Below, in pieces: positions 8,912 through 17,734 of a DNA stretch of 64,000 bases. Position numbers and translations under genes: made by a program. This DNA is from Microbacterium sp. EST19A. GTDB lineage: Bacteria > Actinomycetota > Actinomycetes > Actinomycetales > Microbacteriaceae. Each line of letters opens with the position of its first letter. Within the stretch, counting starts at the first letter, position 1. The notes below the pieces were generated by a model. The model had not been told where the DNA came from. It made no database searches and saw only the letters and a list, made by a program, of their open reading frames with translations. Location of the stretch: assembly GCF_019969685.1 (NCBI RefSeq), contig NZ_JAHXYZ010000006.1, forward strand, positions 1-64,000, given 5' to 3'.

Positions 8912-10777
8912 TCATGCCAGAGCCTGCGCGCAGACGACGGCGGCGGCGGCCGACCAGGCCTGCGGGCGGCACGCGGCGGGGTAGGGGACCGGCCGTCCGC
9001 CGGGAATGCGCGCGTCACCCGCGTGGAGCTCGGGCACCCGGTAGTCGAAACCCTCTGCGACATCGAGCAGCTGTCGTGCGATCGCCCTGGCGTCGTCGTC
9101 GAGCCCCGAACGGAGCATGCCGTGCACGGCGATCGCGGTGTCGTGGGTCCAGACGCTTCCGCCGTGGTAGCTGAGCGGCCAGTAGCCGGCGGCTCCCGTC
9201 GACATCGTGCGGATGCCGTATCCGCTCGACATGCTGTCGCCGGCGAGCAGGTCGGCGCAGACGCGCTCCTCCTCGGGGTCGAGGATGCCGGTGCCGAAGA
9301 GGTGCCCGATGTTGCTGGTCAGAGTGTCGACGGCGGCGCCGTGCGCGTCGAGGGCGATCGCCGGGTAGCGGCCCTCCGCGGTCGTCACCCAGAAGGCATG
9401 CCGGAAGCGAGCGCGCAGGTCGGCCGCCCAGGCGCGCAGCTCCTCGGCCCCGGATTCGCCGAGCCTGTCGAGCAGGTCGGCGCCGCGCACGGCGGCCTCG
9501 TAGGCGTAGGCCTGCACCTCGCTCAGGGCGATCGGCCCTTCGGCCAACCGTCCGTCGCGCCACTGGATCGAGTCGCCGGAGTCCTTCCAGCCCTGATTCG
9601 CGAGGCCGTGTCCGGATTCGTCGGCGTAGTCGATGAAGCCGCTGCCCGACGCGTCGCCGTGCTCGATCATCCAGTCGAGGGCACCGCGGAGAGCGGGAAG
9701 GAAGCCGCGGAGCTCGTCATCGGGCATCCCCGCGTCGTGCGCGTCGGCGAGCAGGCAGACCCAGAGCGGCGTCGCATCGACCGTGCCGTAGTAGAGCGGC
9801 GGGAGATGCACGCCCTCGCCCGGAAGGATCAACGCGCCGCTGCGGAGTTCATGGGGGATCTTGCCGGGCGCCTCCGCCGTCGACGCGTCATGCTTCGTGC
9901 CCTGCAGTCGCCCGAGCACCCGCAGCGTCGAGGCGGCGATGCCGGGGTCGGCGGCGAGTCCGAGCCGAGCCGCCCAGATCGAGTCCCGGCCGAACAGCGT
10001 GAAGAACCAGGGCGCTCCCGCGGCGTAGAACGCGTCATCCGGGTGCTCCGGTGTCGCCAGGCGCAGCGCGGCGAGGTCGGCCGAGGCGCGGGCGAGCCAG
10101 CGTGCGGCGCGCGGGTCCGCGGCATCCGGGAGCAGGACAGCGGCGGGCTGCGCGGGCGCGGTCACCACGAGGGTCGTGTCGGCGAGCTCGAGCGACCAGC
10201 CGACCGTCTCCGCACCGCGCGCCGCGAGATCGAGCTCCCACCGCAGCGTCAGCCGCTCGTCGTCCGAGCTGACGTCCGCTCCGGGGGCGACCAGTGTGAA
10301 GGAGGCGTCGCCGGCTCGGCAGGTGCGTCCGTCCCACGTCCACTCCGCGTCCGCGCTCAGGCCGGCCTTCACCAGCTGCATCGGCGCGAAATCCGGCGTG
10401 AGATGCACGGTGATCCCGACGGCCGTCGTGCCGCGGAGATGACTGGACACGCGGATCCGCTCCGTGAACGAGCCCGCCGCGACCTCGCGGTCGCGGTCCA
10501 GGCGCACCTTCGGGTCCGCCGACGCGTCGTCCAGGCCGCGCAGCACATCCGTGAAGACCACCCGCTGCGGGCTCGGAGACGACCAGCCGATCGACTCGAG
10601 CCTCGTCGCGTCGACGGTCACCTCCAGCGCACGGATCTGACGGACGTCGCCGTGGTAGATGCCGTGGATGGGATCTGCTCCCATCGCGCCGGTGTCGTCC
10701 GACCACACCTGGGTCGGCGCCTCGAGCACGATCACGGCAGCGTCCAGCAGCGGCTGGAGAGGTGCGGTGGTGGTCAT
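8912..10777 (-). CDS. Glycogen-debranching-type glycosidase (amylo-alpha-1,6-glucosidase family)
   Basis: A cytoplasmic 621-aa protein. The N-terminal about 200 residues match the bacterial debranching-enzyme N-domain (WSDDTGAM, GIYHGDVRQI). The rest is an (alpha/alpha)6 glycosidase region with FFTLFGRDSIWAARLG, GKIPHELRSG, YYGTVDATPLW, NQGWKDSGDSI and SYHGGSVWTHDTAIAVHG. It should act on imported oligosaccharides. The ATG at 10777 overlaps the stop of the upstream permease gene (ATGA), so it is the last gene of the LacI-controlled ABC operon. The exact substrate cannot be read from sequence. Confidence 0.88.
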   Translation of the reverse strand: MTTTAPLQPLLDAAVIVLEAPTQVWSDDTGAMGADPIHGIYHGDVRQIRALEVTVDATRLESIGWSSPSPQRVVFTDVLRGLDDASADPKVRLDRDREVAAGSFTERIRVSSHLRGTTAVGITVHLTPDFAPMQLVKAGLSADAEWTWDGRTCRAGDASFTLVAPGADVSSDDERLTLRWELDLAARGAETVGWSLELADTTLVVTAPAQPAAVLLPDAADPRAARWLARASADLAALRLATPEHPDDAFYAAGAPWFFTLFGRDSIWAARLGLAADPGIAASTLRVLGRLQGTKHDASTAEAPGKIPHELRSGALILPGEGVHLPPLYYGTVDATPLWVCLLADAHDAGMPDDELRGFLPALRGALDWMIEHGDASGSGFIDYADESGHGLANQGWKDSGDSIQWRDGRLAEGPIALSEVQAYAYEAAVRGADLLDRLGESGAEELRAWAADLRARFRHAFWVTTAEGRYPAIALDAHGAAVDTLTSNIGHLFGTGILDPEEERVCADLLAGDSMSSGYGIRTMSTGAAGYWPLSYHGGSVWTHDTAIAVHGMLRSGLDDDARAIARQLLDVAEGFDYRVPELHAGDARIPGGRPVPYPAACRPQAWSAAAAVVCAQALA

Positions 10778-11613
10778 TCCTTGACGGCTCCTTCGGTGGA
10801 ATTCATGATGCGGCGCTGGAAGACGAAGAACATCACCGCGACGGGGATCGTCATGATGAGCGCGGCGGCCAGCTTGAGAGGATACTGCGTGCCCTGGCTC
10901 AGCTGTCCGCTGGCCAGAGAGGCGACGCCCTTGGTCAGCGTGGTCAGCGCCGGGTCGTTCGTCGACACGATGAAGTGACTGAGCTCGTTCCACGATCCCT
11001 GGAACGACAGGATGATGATCGTCACCAGCGCGGGCGTGGCCATCGGCAGCACCACGGACCAGAAGATGCGGAAGGTTCCGGCTCCGTCGATCCGCGCCTG
11101 CTCCTCCACCGATTCCGGGATCGACTCGAAGAAGTTCTTCATGATGAAGACGCCGGCGGCGTCGACGAGCAGGGGCAGGATCATCCCCGCGTAGGAGTTG
11201 AACATCCCGAGCTGGTTGATCACGAGGAACTTCGGGATGAGCAGCACGACCGTCGGAACCGACATGACCGCGACGAGTGCCGCGAACACGACGCCGCGGC
11301 CGCGGAAGCGGAGCCGGGCGAGCGCGTAGCCGGCGAGCGAGTTGAAGAACACCCGGCCGATCGTGACGAACACGGTCACGATCGCGCTGTTGACGAACCA
11401 GGAGGGGAAGTCCGAACGGGCGAACAGTCGTTCGTAGGCCGCGAAGCTCCACACCTCGGGGATCAGCGAGATGCCCGAGCTCGCCGCCTCCTCATCGGTC
11501 TTGAAGCTCGTGGCGACCTGCACCAGGAACGGGTAGATGTAGATCACCGCGAGGATGATCAGCACCGCGTAAAGCACGATCTGCCACGTGAGCTGCTTGG
11601 GGGAGAGTCTCAT
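10774..11613 (-). CDS. ABC sugar transporter permease (MalG type)
   Basis: Integral membrane component of a carbohydrate importer (279 aa). It has about six membrane segments and the cytoplasmic EAA loop EQARIDGAGTFRIFWSVVLP, which docks the ATPase. It overlaps both its neighbours by 4 nt. The first segment (QIVLYAVLIILAVIYIYPFL) is typical of MalG-type subunits. Confidence 0.93.
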   Translation of the reverse strand: MRLSPKQLTWQIVLYAVLIILAVIYIYPFLVQVATSFKTDEEAASSGISLIPEVWSFAAYERLFARSDFPSWFVNSAIVTVFVTIGRVFFNSLAGYALARLRFRGRGVVFAALVAVMSVPTVVLLIPKFLVINQLGMFNSYAGMILPLLVDAAGVFIMKNFFESIPESVEEQARIDGAGTFRIFWSVVLPMATPALVTIIILSFQGSWNELSHFIVSTNDPALTTLTKGVASLASGQLSQGTQYPLKLAAALIMTIPVAVMFFVFQRRIMNSTEGAVKE

Positions 11614-12707
11614 GATGCCTTCCCCTTCCCGGCGATCTCGTAGGCACGGATGCGGCGGCGCGACACGGGCTTGTCACGGAGCACCCAGCGCTGCAGGAGG
11701 GTGAAGACCACGATGATGACGAACAGGATGAAGGCGATCGCCGCACCCTGACCCCACTCCTGGTTCTGGAAGGCGGTCTGGTACGACAGGTACGCGGGGG
11801 TGAGGGTGGTCTTGCTCGGCGCACCCCGGGTACCGGTGTAGATCTGATCGAAGACCTGCCAGCATCCGATCAGACCGAGGGTGAGGACGGTGAACAGGGT
11901 CGGTCGCAGCTGCGGAAGCGTGATGCGCCAGAACCGCTGCCATCCGTTCGCGCCGTCCATCATCGCGGCCTCGTCGACGTCGCCGCCGAGGTTCTGCAGA
12001 CCCGCGAGGAAGATGAGCATGAACGTGCCCGAGGTCGTGAACACGGCCATGAAGATGAAGGCGCTCATCGCGACGGAGGGTCCGGCGAGCCAGTCCCACC
12101 AGGAGATGCCCAGCGCGCCCGACTGCGTCAGCGCGGCGGGACCGCTGTCGACGCCGAACACCCCGAGGAACAGCTGGAGGACGCCGCGGGGGTCGTTGAA
12201 CCAGTTCGGGCCGTTGATCCCGAACCACGAGAGCACGTCGTTGACAGCGCCGCTCGCGGAGAAGAGGAACAGCCAGAGCACCGTGATGGCGACCGAACTG
12301 GTGACCGAGGGGAAGTAGTACGCGGTGCGGAAGAAGCCGCGGCCGCGCAGCATGGCCCGGTTGACGAGCACTGCGAGGAAGAGCGCCAGCGCCGTCTGCA
12401 GGGGGACCACGAGCAGCACGTACCAGGCGTTGTTGCGCAGCGCCGTGCCGAAGTCCTTGGTCGCGAGACCGCCGTCGGCGAGCACGGCCGAGTAGTTCTC
12501 GCCGCCGACGAACGACACCGATCCCGACAGCGGGCTGCCGCGACCGGCCCAGTCCGACATGCTGACCCACAGCGCCATGAGCACCGGGACCAGGAGGAAG
12601 ACGCCGAGGATGGCGATCACCGGGGCGGTGAACAGCCACCCGGCGGCGGCCTCGCCGCGGCGGAGCCCGGAGGCACCCCCGCGACGAGGCGTCGACCGCT
12701 GGGCCAT
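11610..12707 (-). CDS. ABC sugar transporter permease (MalF type)
   Basis: Partner permease of 365 aa. A basic N-terminal tail is followed by a first membrane segment (AAGWLFTAPVIAILGVFLLV), a long loop and further segments. The EAA loop is DEAAMMDGANGWQRFWRITL. The ATG at 12707 lies 2 nt after the binding-protein stop, and its stop overlaps the next gene by 4 nt. Upstream in-frame sequence is antisense-like, so the long open frame was cut here. Confidence 0.92.
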   Translation of the reverse strand: MAQRSTPRRGGASGLRRGEAAAGWLFTAPVIAILGVFLLVPVLMALWVSMSDWAGRGSPLSGSVSFVGGENYSAVLADGGLATKDFGTALRNNAWYVLLVVPLQTALALFLAVLVNRAMLRGRGFFRTAYYFPSVTSSVAITVLWLFLFSASGAVNDVLSWFGINGPNWFNDPRGVLQLFLGVFGVDSGPAALTQSGALGISWWDWLAGPSVAMSAFIFMAVFTTSGTFMLIFLAGLQNLGGDVDEAAMMDGANGWQRFWRITLPQLRPTLFTVLTLGLIGCWQVFDQIYTGTRGAPSKTTLTPAYLSYQTAFQNQEWGQGAAIAFILFVIIVVFTLLQRWVLRDKPVSRRRIRAYEIAGKGKAS

Positions 12708-12709
12708 GA

Positions 12710-13963
12710 CTACTCGACGATCGCTTCGAGGTTGGTCTGCACCGATCCGAGGATCGTGGCCGGGTCGCCGCTCTTCAGCGTCTCGAGCTGGGCGTTGAAG
12801 TCCGCGATCACGTCGGTCGCGCCGTCCTGGTTCGGCGGGAACTGGGCGTACTCGGCGCCGGCGAGGAACGGAGCGAGATCCGGGTTGTCCGCGGTCCACG
12901 CCTCCGATGCGGACTGGATCGACGGCATGGGTCCGAACGCCGTCGAGAACGCGAGCTGGCTGTCGGCGCTGGTCAGGTACTCGACGAGGTCGAGTGCGGC
13001 CTGCTGGTTGGGGCTGTCGGCGGCCATTCCCCAGCAGTTCGTGAACTGCAGGGTGCCCTTGCCGCCGGGGCCTTCGGGGAGCTCCGCGACCGTGTAGCCG
13101 ACCGAGCTGTAGTCGTTCGACATCGCACCGGTGATCCAGTTGCCCTCGATCACCATCGCGGCCGCGCCCTTGCCGAGGGCCTCGCCGCCCCATCCGGCGC
13201 CCACATCCTTCGCGAAGGCGAAGGTGCCGTCCTCGAGGTGCGACTTCACGTACGCGAGCGCTTCCACGTTCGCGTCGTCGTCGGCGACCGCGGTGCCGTC
13301 GGAGACCAGGCCTCCGCCGGCTTCCGCCATGAACGTGCCGATGCGCTGGTACTCCGCGCCGAAGGCGAGGCCGACGTGGTCTGCGGTCGTCAGCGTCTGG
13401 GCGACGGCGGCGAGGTCGTCCCACGTCTTCGGGATGTCGGCGTCGGTCAGGCCGGCATCCGTCCACATCTGCGTGTTGATCACGAGCGCGAGCGTCGAGA
13501 AGTCCTTCGGGGCGCAGTAGAACGTGTCGTCGATCGTGAAGTTCTCGACGAGGGAGGGGTAGAAGTCGTCCTTGTTCGACAGCTGGTCGCCGTAGGCCTG
13601 GAGAGAGCCGTTGGAGGCGAACCCGGCGATCTGGTCCGTGGACAGGTAGAACAGGTCGGCCGGCTCGCCCGCAGCGAATCCCTGCGAGAGCTCCTGCCCG
13701 AGGTCGCTCGCGACCTGGAGGGAGACGTCGGTGCCGGATTCCTCGGACCACGCGTCCACCGCGGCCTGCACCGCCTCGGTCTCAGCATCACCGGATGAGC
13801 CGATGAGGACGGTGAGCCCGTCATCGGAGGACGTGAGGCCTTCCGAATCGGTCGCTGCGTCGTCATCGCCGGAGAATCCGGAGCCGCAGCCTGCGAGGAC
13901 GAGCGTGCTGGCCAGCAGCACGGCCCCCGTGCCGAGGACTGCCCGAGTGGTGTGCCGTGTCAT
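12710..13963 (-). CDS. ABC sugar transporter solute-binding lipoprotein
   Basis: Extracellular substrate-binding lipoprotein (417 aa). The signal peptide ends in the lipobox LVLAGC, and the body follows the family 1 solute-binding pattern (VDAWSEESGTDVSL, then FAAGEPADLFYL, then AAMVIEGNWITG). The ATG at 13963 has a good AGGAG ribosome site (about 13969-13974); an ATG 24 nt upstream lacks one. It is the first gene of the leftward operon and faces the lacI-type gene. No ATPase gene is present nearby, so a shared MsiK-type ATPase is likely. Confidence 0.93.
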   Translation of the reverse strand: MTRHTTRAVLGTGAVLLASTLVLAGCGSGFSGDDDAATDSEGLTSSDDGLTVLIGSSGDAETEAVQAAVDAWSEESGTDVSLQVASDLGQELSQGFAAGEPADLFYLSTDQIAGFASNGSLQAYGDQLSNKDDFYPSLVENFTIDDTFYCAPKDFSTLALVINTQMWTDAGLTDADIPKTWDDLAAVAQTLTTADHVGLAFGAEYQRIGTFMAEAGGGLVSDGTAVADDDANVEALAYVKSHLEDGTFAFAKDVGAGWGGEALGKGAAAMVIEGNWITGAMSNDYSSVGYTVAELPEGPGGKGTLQFTNCWGMAADSPNQQAALDLVEYLTSADSQLAFSTAFGPMPSIQSASEAWTADNPDLAPFLAGAEYAQFPPNQDGATDVIADFNAQLETLKSGDPATILGSVQTNLEAIVE

Positions 13964-14014
13964 GGTCTCTCTCCTTTGATGAGTCATTGAGTCCGACGAG
14001 TCGTCGAGGCGTAA

Positions 14015-14028
14015 TTTGAACGATCAAA
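14015..14028. promoter_or_regulatory. Candidate LacI-family operator
   Basis: TTTGAACGATCAAA is a near-perfect palindrome around a central CG (6 of 7 bp per half match), the typical form of LacI/GalR operators. It lies between the divergent regulator and binding-protein genes, where a repressor would control both. Confidence 0.65.
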
Positions 14029-14104
14029 CTCTGCGTGGAATAGGCTAAGCGGGAGGTGCGGGACTGTCAAGCCCGCCACAGACGAGCGGGTGCGAGGAGG
14101 TGCC

Positions 14105-15109
14105 GTGGCGAAGGCTCCGACCGTCGAGGATGTCGCCGAGCGCGCAGGCGTCTCTCGGCAGACCGTCTCGAACGTGCTCAACACCCCGGACATCGTGCGA
14201 CCCGCGACCAGGGAGCGCGTGCTCACCGCGATCCGCGAGCTGGGATATCGGCGTCATGCCGCGGCGCGCCAACTGCGTCTGCGCCGCAGCTCGACGATCG
14301 GCATCCGTCTGGATCCCTACCTCGGCGGCGTCTCCGGCGTCGTGCTCGATCGCTTCGTGCACGCGATCACCGAGCGCGCGAGCGAGCGCGGGATGCGGAT
14401 GCTCGTCTACGCGGCCCGCACCCCGGAGGAGGAGATCACCCGTCTCTCGGAGCTCTGGGAGGGATCGGAGATCGACGCGGCCATCCTCACCGGCACGATC
14501 CGCGACGACGCGCGCGTGCACAGCCTCGACGAAGCGGGCCTGCCGTTCATCTCGTTCGGGCGGCCGTGGGGAGAGGACGACATCGCCGACCCCCGCCACC
14601 TCTGGGTCGACGTGGACGGTGCCGCGGGGACCCGCGCCGCGACCGAGCATGCGCTGACCTTCGGGTCGAACGTCGCCTTCCTCGGCTGGCCGGCCGGGTC
14701 GGGAACCGGCGACGACCGGGAGCGGGGCTGGCGAGAGGCGATGGATGCCGCGGGCGTGCACGGCCCACGCCTGATCGCCGAGGAAGGCGTGCCGTTCGCG
14801 CGGGCGAGCGTCGACGCCGCGCTCACGGTCGGCGACGCGCCGGACGCCGTCGTGTGCGCCAGCGATTCCCTCGCGGTCGGTGCACTGCTCGCCGTGAACG
14901 CCGCCGGACGACGGCTTCCGGTGATCGGCTTCGACAACACCCCGACCGCGGCGGCCCTGGGGTTCTCCAGCGTCGAGCAGCGTCCCGAAGACGTCGCCAC
15001 GGCGATCCTCGAACTGCTCATGGGGCCGACGGGGGAGATCGTCGCACCGCGCCGGCTGCAGGCCGGGACGGCGCACGCCCTGATCACTCCGGAGCTGGTC
15101 GTCCGCTGA
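14105..15109 (+). CDS. LacI-family transcriptional repressor
   Basis: A 334-aa repressor with the classic N-terminal headpiece (TVEDVAERAGVSRQTVSNVL) and hinge (RHAARQL-like), followed by a periplasmic-binding-protein-like effector domain (GFDNTPTAAALGFSSVEQRP). GTG at 14105 is chosen because GAGGAGG ends 4 nt upstream; a GTG at 14090 would add five residues. It is divergent from the sugar importer operon and probably represses it until an oligosaccharide binds. Its last 26 bp overlap the convergent arginase-family gene. Confidence 0.9.
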   Translation: MAKAPTVEDVAERAGVSRQTVSNVLNTPDIVRPATRERVLTAIRELGYRRHAAARQLRLRRSSTIGIRLDPYLGGVSGVVLDRFVHAITERASERGMRMLVYAARTPEEEITRLSELWEGSEIDAAILTGTIRDDARVHSLDEAGLPFISFGRPWGEDDIADPRHLWVDVDGAAGTRAATEHALTFGSNVAFLGWPAGSGTGDDRERGWREAMDAAGVHGPRLIAEEGVPFARASVDAALTVGDAPDAVVCASDSLAVGALLAVNAAGRRLPVIGFDNTPTAAALGFSSVEQRPEDVATAILELLMGPTGEIVAPRRLQAGTAHALITPELVVR

Positions 15110-16025
15110 CGGAGCGGGAGGCGAGACCCGCCAGCAGCTCGAGCACGCACAGTGCCGCGAGGCGGATCGTCCGGTCGTCCTCCGCGTCGGCAGTGGCATC
15201 CACCTCGGCGAGGTCCGCGCTCACGACGCGGTTGTCCGAGGCGACGGCCCGCGTCAGGGCGCGCAGCTCCCATGCCTGAAGTCCGCCGGGCACGCTCGCC
15301 GGACACCCCGGTGCCACGGAGCGGTCGCACACGTCGACGTCGATGTCGAGATGGACGCGAGGGTCGGCACCCGCACCGGCGATCTCGAGGGCTTCGGCCA
15401 CCACATCATCGATGCCCCGGCGACGCAGCTCGTCGAGCGTGATGACACGGATGCCCCAGTCCGAGGCGCGCTGGGCGTAGGCGGCGGAGTTCGCGAAGTC
15501 GGCGATGCCGATCTGCACGATCCGCGCGGGGTCGATCCGTGACGTGTCGAGCGTCGAGGCAGCAGGCGCGTCTTCCACGAGCCGGCGCACCGGCGTGCCG
15601 TTGGAGATGCCGTCGCGCAGGTCGAAGTGCGCGTCGAAGGTGATCAGTCCGGTCGCCTCGGCACCGAGCGCCACCGGGTAGGTGAGGGAGTTGTCGCCGC
15701 CGAGGGCCACCACGAGGCCGGCCGCATCGGCGAGTTCGCGGACGCGCGCGATCACCTCCGCCTCGCCGGCATCGCCGTCGGGCTCCTCGACGTCACCGGC
15801 ATCCGCGAGCCGCAGCAGGGCGTTCAGATCGCGGATCGGGGGGCCCATCAGCGTGGTGCCGTAGCGGGAAAGGGCATCGCGGATCGCCGCGGGCGTCGCG
15901 TGTGCTCCGGTCGGAGACAGCGAGGTGCGCCAGGTCGGCACGCCGAGGATCACGGCGTCGGCCGCACCGTCGAAGGCAGGCCAGGCGCCGGCGCGCGGCC
16001 AGAGAGGATCGTGCGACAAGGCCAT
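15084..16025 (-). CDS. Arginase/agmatinase-family hydrolase, probable formiminoglutamase
   Basis: A 313-aa ureohydrolase-fold enzyme. Metal-site motifs are GGDNSLTYP, TFDAHFDLRDG and HLDIDVDV with SVAPGCPAS. Asn replaces the usual Mn-ligand His of GGDHS. No arginine or agmatine genes are near, while a hut operon lacking hutG is 6 kb away. So hydrolysis of N-formimino-L-glutamate to glutamate and formamide is the best guess. It lies 1 nt after the DUF445 gene and overlaps the lacI-type gene end by 26 bp. Agmatinase or guanidino-acid hydrolase activity remains possible. Confidence 0.72.
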   Translation of the reverse strand: MALSHDPLWPRAGAWPAFDGAADAVILGVPTWRTSLSPTGAHATPAAIRDALSRYGTTLMGPPIRDLNALLRLADAGDVEEPDGDAGEAEVIARVRELADAAGLVVALGGDNSLTYPVALGAEATGLITFDAHFDLRDGISNGTPVRRLVEDAPAASTLDTSRIDPARIVQIGIADFANSAAYAQRASDWGIRVITLDELRRRGIDDVVAEALEIAGAGADPRVHLDIDVDVCDRSVAPGCPASVPGGLQAWELRALTRAVASDNRVVSADLAEVDATADAEDDRTIRLAALCVLELLAGLASRSVSGRPAPE

Positions 16026-16026
16026 G

Positions 16027-17304
16027 TCAGACTCCGGGGATCAGGGCGTGGGCGATGGTGAAGATCGCGAGACCCGCGAGGGCGCCGACGAAGGTGCCGT
16101 TCAGGCGGATGTACTGCAGGTCGCGGCCCACCATGAGCTCGATCTTCTCGGTCGTCTCGGCCGGATCCCAGCGCTCGACCGTGTCGGTGATGATCGAGGC
16201 GATGTCGTGACGGTAGCGGTCGACGAGGAATACCGCGGCATCCGAGACCCAGGTGTCGACACGGTGCTGCAGCGCGGCATCCGTCGTCAGGCGCTGGCCG
16301 ACCTCCTGCAGCGCCTGCACCGCGCGCCGTCGCAGCCCGCTCTGGGGATCGGCGAGGGCGGTGAGCAGACCGTTCTTCGCGGTGTTCCACGCCTCGGCGG
16401 CGAGGGCTCCGACCCGCGGACTGTCGAACAGCGACGCCTTCGCGTTCTCGAGCTTCGCCCGGGTGTCGGGATCGTTCTGCAGGTTGTCGGCGAGCCGTGA
16501 GAGGTACCCGTCGATCGCGATCCGGGCCGGATGCCGCGGGTCGGCCTGCACGGCGTGGATGAACTTGATCGCCTCGTTGTAGACCGTGTCGTCGACGAAA
16601 CGATGGGCGAGCTTGGGCACCCAGCCGGGCAGGCGACGCGAGACCAGGCCGGAGAAGGACTCCGCGTTGGCTTCGAGCCACCGTCCGATGTTGTCCACCG
16701 CGAGGTCGACGGCTCCGTGATGTGCGTCGGCCTCGACGATCTTCTCCAGCCACACGCCCGCAGGAGGACCCCATTCCGGTTCGACGAGGTGCTCCCGGGC
16801 GAGGTCGGTGATGAGGTCGCGGACATCGTCGTCGCTCAGCGCGTTGAGCACGGCCGTCGCGATCGTCGCGCCTTCGGCGCCGACCCGCTCGGCGTGCGCC
16901 TCGTCGCGCAGCCATTCGCCGGCGCGCAGCGCGATGGCGGTGCTCGAGAGCTTGGTGCGCACGACGTCGGCCGCGAGGAAGTTGGTCTCGACGAACTCGC
17001 CGAGTGTGCGGCCGATCTCGTCCTTGCGGCTCGGGATGATCGCGGTGTGCGGGATCGGGATTCCCAGCGGATGCCGGAAAAGCGCGGTGACGGCGAACCA
17101 GTCTGCGAGCGCGCCGACCATCCCGCCCTCGGCCGCGGCGCGGACATACGAGAGCCACGGCTGCCGCTCCTGGAACATGAACGCGATGACGAACGCGATC
17201 GCCATGAAGATCAGGGCCCCGAGCGCCACCGCCTTCATCCGGCGCAGCGCGCGCAGTCGGACCTGGTCGGAGGGAGACAGCATCGCCATCGGTGTTCGCG
17301 GCAT
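16027..17304 (-). CDS. DUF445-family membrane protein
   Basis: A 425-aa protein with an N-terminal membrane segment (KAVALGALIFMAIAFVIAFM), the family signature GGMVGALADWFAVTALFRHPLG, a long helical cytoplasmic-type middle and a C-terminal hydrophobic segment (GTFVGALAGLAIFTIAHALI). This matches DUF445 (YjiN-like) proteins of unknown function. It is 1 nt upstream of the arginase-family gene, so the two are probably co-transcribed; a functional link is unclear. Confidence 0.85.
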   Translation of the reverse strand: MPRTPMAMLSPSDQVRLRALRRMKAVALGALIFMAIAFVIAFMFQERQPWLSYVRAAAEGGMVGALADWFAVTALFRHPLGIPIPHTAIIPSRKDEIGRTLGEFVETNFLAADVVRTKLSSTAIALRAGEWLRDEAHAERVGAEGATIATAVLNALSDDDVRDLITDLAREHLVEPEWGPPAGVWLEKIVEADAHHGAVDLAVDNIGRWLEANAESFSGLVSRRLPGWVPKLAHRFVDDTVYNEAIKFIHAVQADPRHPARIAIDGYLSRLADNLQNDPDTRAKLENAKASLFDSPRVGALAAEAWNTAKNGLLTALADPQSGLRRRAVQALQEVGQRLTTDAALQHRVDTWVSDAAVFLVDRYRHDIASIITDTVERWDPAETTEKIELMVGRDLQYIRLNGTFVGALAGLAIFTIAHALIPGV

Positions 17305-17414
17305 GACGCCATCCTCGCACGCTGATGCGACGGCCCGGCCGACATCCGTGGCCGCCCGTCTCGCCGGCCAGACAGGTCGATCCTCGGCGTGCGGCGCGGA
17401 GTACCCTCGGGAGG

Positions 17415-17687
17415 GTGATCGAAGACATCAAGAAGCGTGCTCTGCACCGCACCAGCATCCTCGAGGGGCAGATGCGCGGTGTCGCGCGGATGATCGAGAA
17501 CGAGGAGTACTGCATGGACATCATCACGCAGTCCCGCGCGATCCAGCGCTCCCTGGAGTCCCTGAACCGGCTGCTGCTCGAGAACCATCTGCGCACCCAC
17601 GTGACCGACATGTTCGAGGCGGGCGGCGAGGAACGCGACAAAGCGGTGGTCGAACTGCTGAAGGCGTTCGACTTCGACCGCAAGTAG
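17415..17687 (+). CDS. CsoR/RcnR-family metal- or formaldehyde-sensing repressor
   Basis: A 90-aa all-helical repressor of the DUF156 family. The GTG at 17415 starts a normal N-terminus (VIEDIKKRALHR). Sensor positions are Cys33 (ENEEYC), His58 (LENHL) and His62 (RTHV). Copper-sensing CsoR has Cys at the last position, so the C-H-H set is closer to RcnR (Ni/Co) or FrmR; the N-terminal His of RcnR is not present. No efflux gene is next to it. It stands alone between the divergent DUF445 gene and a bidirectional terminator. Confidence 0.85.
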   Translation: MIEDIKKRALHRTSILEGQMRGVARMIENEEYCMDIITQSRAIQRSLESLNRLLLENHLRTHVTDMFEAGGEERDKAVVELLKAFDFDRK

Positions 17688-17693
17688 ACACGA

Positions 17694-17727
17694 CGCAGCG
17701 CCCCGACGAAGACGTCGGGGCGCTGCG
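17694..17727. terminator. Bidirectional terminator
   Basis: A perfect 15-bp stem (CGCAGCGCCCCGACG, loop AAGA) lies between the ends of the convergent metal-sensor gene (stop 17687) and permease gene (stop 17735). It has no strong U-tract, but position and stability support a terminator for both. Confidence 0.75.
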
Positions 17728-17734
17728 CTGCGGC

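Noticed and set aside
6655..9063. 802-codon minus-strand frame opposite hutU and hutI
   Set aside because: Antisense of two clear hut genes.
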